A stretch of 64,000 nt of DNA from Plotosus lineatus (taxonomy: Eukaryota; Chordata; Actinopteri; Siluriformes; Plotosidae), in the NCBI GenBank assembly GCA_024760905.1, contig CM045735.1:6039661-6103660 (forward strand), in the 5' to 3' direction. Below, one piece after another: positions 56,595 to 64,000 of the stretch. The notes under the pieces are model-generated. The model was not told the origin of the DNA. It saw only the letters and a program-made list of their open reading frames with translations, and ran no database searches. A program made the translations under genes and the position numbers. Every line of letters starts with the position of its first letter. Position 1 is the first letter of the stretch.

Positions 56595-59181
56595 ATGGAT
56601 GTTCCACCGGTTAAATATGCGCTCATCATTATTTTTCTTCACTTTCAGCACACAGAAGCTCTTTATATCACCGACAGCATAGGTATGTACCGAGGCTTCT
56701 CTTCTTGTTTATTCGGGTTTCAGTGTTCATGGGTTACTTTATTATCTGGAGCGCCGACACAGATCAGATCATCCGACAGAAATGCAACTCTTATACTCCT
56801 ATATAAACAAATAAGGGTTTTAAATAATAATAATAATAATATTAATAATATTAATAATAAGTCCTGCGCATCGGATTCAGAAAGGGGTGAAAATCCAGCT
56901 GTTGGGGTCAGTGTCCTGAATGTCAGCAACATTTTCCGTCTTTCCAACTTTTTCTCCCCCCCCCACTCCGCCCCAACAACCCCCCACTCCCACCCCACTC
57001 CCCAGTACTTCCCTTCATTCCTGCTCGAACTGAGTTGGAATAAATTCGGAAATGGTTGAAGAAGTCACTTTGGAATGAACTGGAGAGGAATTACGCGTCA
57101 CCCATCCAGTGCGTCCTTGTTTGGGAACTTTGTGTAAATCTGTGCGTCTCATCTCGTCTCCTTGACACTCCAGGCTCTCTGAGATCTCACTGAGGTGCTG
57201 TTGTTGGAGGTGAACTAGCTGACAGAGGCAGTGTTTCTGCCTTTTAATATTCTGCATAAAACCCAGACATTAGTGTCACCGCTTTTAAAGAGGAGATGAA
57301 TGCTGGAAAAGCTGCGTGCAGGGCTGTGCGCTGTACCTTTACTCTGAGCTGAAGTTCACTTACATATGCATAGGACACAGTGTGCATGCATTAACCCTGC
57401 CCTACCCTGCCCCATCCTGCCCTACCCAGCCCTACCCCAAACTCACCTAACCTTACTTCACTCCATCCTACCCTACACCACCTAATATATTTTAATCTTC
57501 CTGCCCTGCCCTGTCCTGCCCTGCCCTGTCCTGCCCTGCCCTACCCTACGGCAGGTGGCCTAGTGGTTAGCACATCGGCCTGACAGTAAGAGGGCCGGGG
57601 TTCGATTCCCAGCCTGGGTGTTTCTGTGTGGGGTTTGTATGTTCTCCCCATGCTCATGTGGGATTTCTCTGGGGACTCCGGTTTCCTTCCACGGTCCAAA
57701 AACATGCACAGTTGGTTAATTGGCTGTTCTAAATTGCCCGTGGATTCGCATCGTGCGGAAGGCAATAGCAAACCACTGCACTATCCTTGCTAAGAAAACC
57801 TCCATGAAGAGGCGTTATCCTTCATGGCAGGTCGCCAAGAGTTGTCATATGACTCGGAAGTTACCAGACCAGACCTTACCTTACCACACCGTCACCTCAC
57901 CCTACCCAACCCTACCTACCTCACCATATCCTACGTTACGTTATGCTACTTTACCCTACCTTACACCGTCGAACACATTCTACCTCTCCTCACCTTACCT
58001 CCCGCTACCCTACCCCACCGACCCTACCTACCTCACCACATCCTACTTTATCCTACCCTACCCCACCCAACCCCATCTACCTTACCTCACCCAACCCCAT
58101 CTACCTTACCTCACTCTACCCTACCCAACCCCATCTACCTTACCTCACTCTACCCTACCCAACGCCATCTACCTTACCTCACTCTACCCTACCCAACGCC
58201 ATCTACCTTACCTCACTCTACCCTACCCAACCCCATCTACCTTACCTCACCCTACCCTACCCAACGCCATCTACCTTACCTCACTCTACCCTACCCAACG
58301 CCATCTACCTTACCTCACTCTACCCTACCCAACCCCATCTACCTTACCTCACCCTACCCTACCCAACCCCATCTACCTTACCTCACTCTACCCTACCCAA
58401 CGCCATCTACCTTACCTCACTCTACCCTACCCAACCCCATCTACCTTACCTCACCCTACCCTACCCAACCCCATCTACCTTACCTCACCCTACACCACCA
58501 AACCCCATCTACCTTACCTCACTCTACCCCACCCAACCCCATCTACCTTACCTCACTCTACCCTACCCAACGCCATCTACCTTACCTCAACCCCAACCCC
58601 ATCTACCTTACCTCACTCTACCCTACCCAACGCCATCTACCTTACCTCAACCCCAACCCCATCTACCTTACCTCACTCTACCCTACCCAACCCCATCTAC
58701 CTTACCCCACCCTATTCTACCCCATCTACCTTACCCCACCCAACCCCATCTACCTTACCTCACCCTATTCTATATAACACCATCTACCTTACCTCAACCC
58801 CAACGACATCTACCTTACCTCACCCCACTCACAACCACCCTATTCTAGAGCACTGTATCTTATGCTATGCTACTCACCCTAACCCTACCCTACCTGTCCA
58901 TATCCTACCCTGCGTTACCCTACCATACTCTGCTGCACACCAATGAAAAAAATCTTGTCTCCAAGTCAGGGAAATGTGGTGCTGTGGAAGTGTTGTTTGT
59001 TCTTCATCAAATCGCTCAGCTTTATATTTTCCTTAAGCCTCTGTAAATGTAAAAAGCGTCAGCTGTCCTCACTGTTGATTATTGATTTATGCACAGACTG
59101 AACAAGTAGCTGGATGTGTACTGACACTGTATGTGCGTGTGTTTGCGTGTGTGTGTGTGTTTGCGCGTGTGTGTGTTTGCG

Positions 59182-59247
<66 letters not shown>

Positions 59248-59635
59248 TATGTCAGATTCTCTGCAGCATGTCCTGAAGGAGTACGCCCTGGTGAAGCCAT
59301 TAAGCGTGGACTCGGATGGACGATTCCTCTCCCACGCCGTCTCGGCTGACCGCTTGAGTGGGTTGCAGTACCGGCGCAGAAGGAGAGATGCCCACGAGCA
59401 CAGAGGACCAGAACACCACGAGATACTCTTTTACAATGTCACTGTTTCCGGACAAGAGTTTCACATGCTCCTGAGGCGCAACTCACGCTTGGTGGCCCCG
59501 GGAGCAACGCTGGAGTGGCACGAGGACGATAACCGAACCCGGACAGAACCTCTACTGCCAAGCGAATGCCTGTACGTGGGCCATGTCACTAATGTAGCAG
59601 ATACTTCAGTGGCCATTAGCAACTGTGACGGCCTG
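56595..59635 (+). CDS. adamts2: ADAMTS2-like procollagen N-proteinase, first two coding exons
   Basis: Secreted zinc metalloprotease family that trims N-propeptides of fibrillar procollagens. Exons 56595-56682 and 59256-59635 join in phase (GT at 56683, AG at 59254-59255) to 156 codons, and a donor GTGAGT follows at 59636. The start fits a good context (CTGCCATGG). Residues 1-22 form a signal peptide (core YALIIIFLHF). From residue 38 the M12B-type propeptide begins (EYALVKPLSVDSDGRFLSH). It has a basic RRRRR at 69-73, an N-glycosylation site at N90 (NVT) and ARLVAPGAT-type RLVAPGATLEW. It continues ECLYVG and ends SNCDGL, as in ADAMTS2/3/14. FYNVTV...APGATLEW fits ADAMTS2 best; the linkage to cnot6 agrees. 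The catalytic domain lies beyond the window. Confidence 0.85.
57395..57545. repeat. CCCTGCCCTA-type minisatellite
   Basis: Short CCCTG/CCCTA units, the same pentamer theme as the larger array at 57870. Confidence 0.8.
57547..57735 (+). repeat. S2 SINE between two C-rich arrays
   Basis: Head CTACGGCAGGTGGCCTAGTG and GTTCGATTCCCAGCC. Core GTGTGGGGTTTGTATGTTCT and ACTCCGGTTTCCTTCCACGG. It ends at AATTGGCTGTTCTAAATTGC. Confidence 0.75.
57870..58925. repeat. 34-bp minisatellite built from CTACC pentamers
   Basis: The core unit CCATCTACCTTACCTCACTC plus TACCCTACCCAACC is repeated at exact 34-bp spacing (for example 58097, 58131, 58165). A C/G variant (AACCCC or AACGCC) distinguishes units. The edges dissolve into looser CTACC pentamers and a CCCTAACCCTACCC stretch at 58879. 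ORFs over 300 codons in all + frames arise because the unit lacks stops; they are not genes. The array lies in adamts2 intron 1. Confidence 0.95.
59131..59248. repeat. (GT)n tract against the adamts2 exon 2 acceptor
   Basis: About 115 bp of GT, with early TTTGCGTGT interruptions, ends seven bases before the acceptor AG. It occupies the place of the polypyrimidine tract. Confidence 0.95.
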
Positions 59636-59944
59636 GTGAGTGAATTCTCTGTGAAATGTTACACGATTCTTGACTTGGGTCCAGTGTTATAATAAGCGCT
59701 CTCTCTGGTACCATTGGTTTCTTCACGAGCACTGATTATTTAATTACGACTGTGTAGTGCTGTGTGTTTGGTAGCTGTGTAGGCAATGTTTCGGGTTTAG
59801 GGGTCATATATAACTTATTGTGCCACAAAGACTCGAAGTCCACTTACTGTCAGATAAAGTATTGGCACCCTGGGCCATTTCTGTGGCTCACCTCCATGAC
59901 ATCACACCCACAAGTATGTTTTGTGCTCCAAAGTATACCCTGTA

Positions 59945-59979
<35 letters not shown>

Positions 59980-59980
<1 letters not shown>

Positions 59981-60655
59981 TTTAAATCTTGAAAAGCAAC
60001 AAAAGGCCGATTAAAGAATGAGTCAATTTCAGTTCATTATTCCTTCCGAGTCGTCGGATCTTCTGTTTATTCTAGCAGCTTTGAGATCAGAACTGAGCGA
60101 CTGATTATTGGCAAAACAGAGAGCGCTGCTGGCATCGAACATTTATGTTGTTTATCAAATATCACACGTTTCATGTTTCCCCACCAAATGTGCTCTCCAT
60201 AAATAAAAGGCCATGAATTACAAACGGACACAAGTATCATCCGTGCGTGTTTACTTTGAATTCCGGCCACGTCCAAGAGTTGCTCACTGACGGATCTGCT
60301 TTCCGGCTGCGTGGAACCACATCTGTCCAGGGAGGCTTTACATCGACCCGCCAACACAACAGGATAACGCTTTTCACTCGGGGCATTTAAAGATGACATC
60401 CAGGGGGAGTTTATTAGCATAAACAAAACGCTACCTGGGACAGAGACAGACGTCAGGCATGCGTCTATAGCACTGAAGCGTGACTGACAGGGAGAGGGTT
60501 ACCTTTTCACCACAAACACACCGAACTACAAGCGTGTCCAGACGTCTCCCTGAAATACGGGTGTGACCTCGCATGTGCCAGCTCCTGTCTTCACCGTCTG
60601 TCACGCCGTTTCACTGCAGAGAGGCAGGATGTGTTGTGTGTGTCTGTCTCACAGT
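59980..60655. other. Unique sequence in adamts2 intron 2
   Basis: Preceded by a 30-bp T-run (59949-59978). Moderately GC-rich with no recognised repeat and no coding support. Confidence 0.4.
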
Positions 60656-60661
60656 GGATTG

Positions 60662-60679
60662 CACACACACACACACACA

Positions 60680-60732
<53 letters not shown>
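60662..60732. repeat. (AC)n microsatellite
   Basis: AC run of about 70 bp with one interruption. Confidence 0.95.
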
Positions 60733-60733
<1 letters not shown>

Positions 60734-60959
60734 GCATCCCAAGAGATGACGGACCCGGCTTGGTGTCTGGCCAAGCTGAATGGCAGGATTACTCCATCTG
60801 ACCTGCGGTGTTTTTACTCAGCAAGGGGAATCTATCGCGAAAACAGGCTTTCAGGATCCAGTATTCAGGATGCGAGAGGCTTTATAATGTACTTTCATTC
60901 CAGTTAGGGCTGATTCTGAAAGTCTCTGTTACACATTTTATATCAAATTTATAATGTAT

Positions 60960-61405
60960 TCATTCATTCATTTTCTGAACAGCTTTATATTACTCGGGAC
61001 ATCTGGAGGCCGGAGCCTATCACGGCCGGCTCCGGCCTCCAGACATCCCGAGTAAGATAACCTGAGCTTACCTTCGTAAGATTACCTTTACATATCTTAC
61101 TCGGGACGTCTGGAGGCCGGAGCCTACCACAGCCGGCTCGAAACCAAGGCAGAGTACTCCCTGAATAGCTTGCCAGTTCACTGCAGAGTCGACACACAAC
61201 CATTCACACGCACACCCAAACCCAGGAGCAATTATCCCAATATGCATGTGTTTGGAATGTGGGAAGAAACCAGACAGACTACCTGGAGGAAACCCGAGCA
61301 AGCATGAGAAGAACATATCAACTCCAAACAGAACACCCTCGTCAAGCCCGCCAATTAAATACGGGACCGTCTGGCTGTGAGGGGGAACGTGGTGACCACT
61401 ACACC
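60960..61405 (-). repeat. S2 SINE with inverted duplication of its tail
   Basis: The tail starts TTACTCGGGACATCTGGAGG. It is followed by its inverse CCTCCAGACATCCCGAGTAA (61037-61056) and then by a direct copy at 61098. The SINE continues AGAGTACTCCCTGAATAGC, core GAAACCAGACAGACTACCTG, head trace GTGGTGACCACTACACC. Confidence 0.7.
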
Positions 61406-61649
61406 TACATATTTTTCCCCCCCCAAGTTCTAGGAAGGCGGTAGGAGGGGTTATCTCAACAGTTATTGTCAGGGGTTTGAGGCTATATGAGGATGCCACC
61501 TCTAGGCCACTGTTGGGACCCCAGGGTAAGGCCCTTCGCTGCTACACTGCAGATGAGTACCTGCATGTACAAATCGGCAGTAGGTCAGTATATCGGCTTC
61601 CCGCCGCCTTACTCAGGAACGAAGGAAACCAAACACGGAGGCTTGAGCC

Positions 61650-61825
61650 TAGCTCAGCCGAATGTGGGTGATGATAGGATCTCTGGGAAGGTCTCCAAAC
61701 AGAAGTATTCACACCCACGCCTAGGGGCAATCTGAAACAGCCATTTAGGATAATGGGCAAATTTTTGGACTGTAAAAGGAAACCGGAGTACCGAGAGAAA
61801 ATCCAGGTGAGCAAGAGGAGAGCAC

Positions 61826-61830
<5 letters not shown>
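61650..61830 (-). repeat. S2 SINE fragment
   Basis: CCTAGCTCAGCCGAATGTGG, CACGCCTAGGGGCAATCTGA, core GGACTGTAAAAGGAAACCGG. An (AC)n run follows at 61831-61870. Confidence 0.65.
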
Positions 61831-61872
<42 letters not shown>

Positions 61873-62026
61873 TTGTCTGTTGTAAGAATAAACCGGTGTT
61901 TCCCTGAGCACCTGCGTTTTCTGAATACGGCAGTGTTTCTCTGACTATGTGATCACTCCAGCATTAGCCGGGCCCATGCCTGAAGACTCAGCTCCTCTGA
62001 GAGCACTTTGTTGCTGAAACACCCTC

Positions 62027-62062
<36 letters not shown>

Positions 62063-62474
62063 CGCTCTGATTTACGCCTATCTAGAAATGTGCGCTCTTT
62101 TTTTTGCCACGAGGCTTCTTTCTTTATCGTGATCCATTTCCTGCTCTCCTTCATCACCACATTGCAATGTTGACAATTTCGAACCATGTGACCATGTGTA
62201 CGTTAGGTATCTCCAACGGCCAGGTACAAGCATTTCCGAGGCCGAGACTCCTGGGACGTGGCGGTGCTGCTGAGGAACCGGTTCATGAACAACTGTAACA
62301 TGTCGATGATGCGGTATCGTTCATTCAGACCAATCAGTTTTTGGGATTCCCACTGGAGACCTCTGTGGTCAGAAAGTGGTTGAGATATCAAATATCTTTG
62401 TTTTCATATGCACGTGTGTATTGTCCACCAAAGCCCTCAGGATTAAAACTTTGGAATGTCGTGCTTTCTTAATT

Positions 62475-62845
62475 CGTTTGCCGAACCGCTTTACCCTACT
62501 AAGGTCGCGGGGAAGAAGGGCTGAAGCCTATCCCAGCAAACTGTGAGTGACGGCGGGGTACACTCCTAACAGCTGGCTCATCGATTGCGGGCTCAGCACG
62601 TATACAGACTCGCGCACATACACATAAACATTCGCACTCACTCACACCTAGGGGCAATTTAGACAGCTGAATGAGCCTCATTTGCATATTTTTAGGCTGT
62701 GAGAGGAAACCAGAGTACCCGGAATAAACCCACCTAAGGACCGGGAGAATATTCAAATTCCATACAGAAACATCTGCACCAAAGGCAAGGCGCAACCCCA
62801 GGACCTTCTTGCTGTGACGTGGACATGCCAGTCAGTATGCCACTG
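62475..62845 (-). repeat. S2 SINE copy
   Basis: Tail CCGCTTTACCCTACTAAGGT, GCCTATCCCAGCAAACTGTG. CACCTAGGGGCAATTTAGAC. Core GTGAGAGGAAACCAGAGTAC. Head CCCCAGGACCTTCTTGCTGT. Confidence 0.75.
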
Positions 62846-62883
62846 ACTTTGTTCAAATGTTTTTGGAGAAACTGATATTTTGG

Positions 62884-62902
62884 AGGTCAAAGGTCAAGGT
62901 CA
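62884..62902 (+). promoter_or_regulatory. Triple AGGTCA nuclear-receptor half-site cluster
   Basis: Three AGGTCA half-sites lie at 62884, 62891 and 62897. The first two form a DR1, the second and third a DR0. DR1 elements bind receptors such as HNF4 or PPAR/RXR in general. Whether this intronic site is used is unknown; it may be repeat-derived. Confidence 0.35.
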
Positions 62903-63639
62903 CTAGTCTCATAAGGGTGATTTTTGTGAACGAGATTAGATTCAATACAAAACATCTGGAAGTATCTTCCATTCATACTACCACTGACACTACCAACTCG
63001 TCGCCCCTTGACCCAACACTGCACTGCACGGAAGTGTCTATCCGCCAGGTACCGTTCTCCTCCTCGTCGTTAATGCTATCCGATACCGAACCGATAGTGT
63101 CGTGTCAGTTTCAAATGGTCCTCCCTCCTCGTGGAATGTCTGACATCTGATTGGTTCCGCACACTTTTCTGGTTAGAAACTTCAGAGCCTTGAAGTCTGC
63201 AGTCGGTTCGACGCTCTGAACTTCCCTGCACTTGTCTTTTTTTTTTTGTTTGGTTTTTTTTGTTTGTTTTTTTTTTCAGCAAGGAAAAAGAACCTGAAGT
63301 TCGAAATCTGAACACAGATGAAGAAAAAAGTACTTTGTAGTTATTGGATTAAATAATTTACAGAATTCTGCACTTAAAAGTTCTTCAAGAGTTTGATGTG
63401 AAGCCCTTGAGTGGTGTGTGAACATTTTTCCTGCGTGTTTGCCAGCTGACCGTGAGGAAAGGTCTGTGTTCAGTCACCTGAATGTCAGCCATATCAGTTT
63501 TCTCATTTCTTGTGCAAGAGGTTCCTGGCCATGAAATACAGCTCCGAGTGAATATTTCGTGTAACTGTTGTGATCGTATTGAATTAGGATGGATTTTTGT
63601 TGCACACTTGCATATCTCAATCATGTATCTCTCCCATCC

Positions 63640-63955
63640 ATCCACTTTCTTGAACCGCTTAATCCGAGCTAGGGTCATGGGGAGGCTGGCGCCTATCCCT
63701 GCCGACTCCGGGTGAGGGCATAGTACAGCTTGCCAGGCCATTGCAGGACAGAAACACACTGACGGCTATACAGTTACTCCTGACAAGTCAGCAATGGTTC
63801 TTTTACATCAACCTCACACCAGAGACAGTGAGAGACATGGCCGGCCTTTGATAACTCAGTTAGCTGCACGTGGGGGGCAGCAGTGCCAACTGTTGACAGT
63901 GGAGGAGTCCTTAGGATCAGTAATCCAGCACCTTACCACCGGGCCACCGCTTCCC
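63640..63955 (-). repeat. S3 SINE, near-complete
   Basis: Tail CGCTTAATCCGAGCTAGGGT, GGCTGGCGCCTATCCCTGCC. Body AACACACTGACGGCTATACA and GTTCTTTTACATCAACCTC. Head AGGATCAGTAATCCAGCACC and GGGCCACCGCTTCCC. Confidence 0.8.
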
Positions 63956-64000
63956 TCTCATGTATCCCTTATAATACAAATAGAACACTTGTGTGTGTTT

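Noticed and set aside
57720..58946. Three overlapping + strand ORFs of 300-408 codons rich in Pro, Thr, Leu, Tyr
   Set aside because: They are three readings of a 34-bp tandem repeat that contains no stop in any frame; there is no splice or start context.
59636..64000. Search for adamts2 exon 3 (propeptide end, furin site, start of the catalytic domain)
   Set aside because: No acceptor-linked reading resembling GLI...EEYFIEPLE or a following protease domain was found; it probably lies beyond the window.

Overview
This window is vertebrate, almost certainly teleost, nuclear DNA. It has spliced genes with GT-AG introns, dense tRNA-derived SINEs of the V-SINE type, Tc1/mariner and Tigger-like DNA transposons, RTE-type LINE pieces, and very abundant microsatellites. 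I cannot name the species.

Two protein-coding genes are supported, both on the + strand. The first is a complete cnot6 gene (CCR4-NOT deadenylase subunit 6). It has a CCAAT/CRE promoter near 22.63-22.73 kb, a probable non-coding first exon ending at 22824, eleven coding exons between 24347 and 31149 (556 codons plus stop), and a long 3' UTR ending near 34.77 kb. The second is the 5' end of an adamts2-like gene (procollagen N-proteinase family): a signal-peptide exon at 56595-56682 and a propeptide exon at 59256-59635. The rest of that gene lies beyond the right edge. The human orthologues CNOT6 and ADAMTS2 both map to 5q35, so the linkage looks conserved.

Layout: 1-22 kb is a repeat landscape. 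It holds an RTE LINE on the - strand; a SINE split by a Tigger-like element and by a full-length dead Tc1; CA, GA and TC arrays; a Tc1 fossil holding a SINE and a Tigger-like element; and many SINEs. 22.6-34.8 kb is cnot6. 34.8-56.4 kb is gene-free and holds SINEs, a 218-bp foldback element, a 30-bp minisatellite, an ATCC array, a MITE matching the one at 3.1 kb, and a ~1.47 kb terminal-inverted-repeat transposon at 49656-51124. That transposon encloses a palindrome carrying two hammerhead-ribozyme-like motifs. 56.4-64 kb is the adamts2 5' end, with a 34-bp CTACC-derived minisatellite in intron 1 and SINEs in intron 2.

Three dispersed SINE families recur and are named here S1 (head with GGTGGTGTAGTGGTTAGG), S2 (V-SINE-like, core GTTTCCTCC...CAGTCCAAA) and S3 (head GGTTGGGGGTTCGAGTCCC, body TGTCTCTCACTGTCTATGG). 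Repeat boundaries are read by eye and are approximate to about 5-20 bp. The most unusual signals are the head-to-head hammerhead-like palindrome, the 37 kb foldback hairpin, the multiply nested insertion at 2.9-5.6 kb, and a (GT)n tract abutting an adamts2 splice acceptor.
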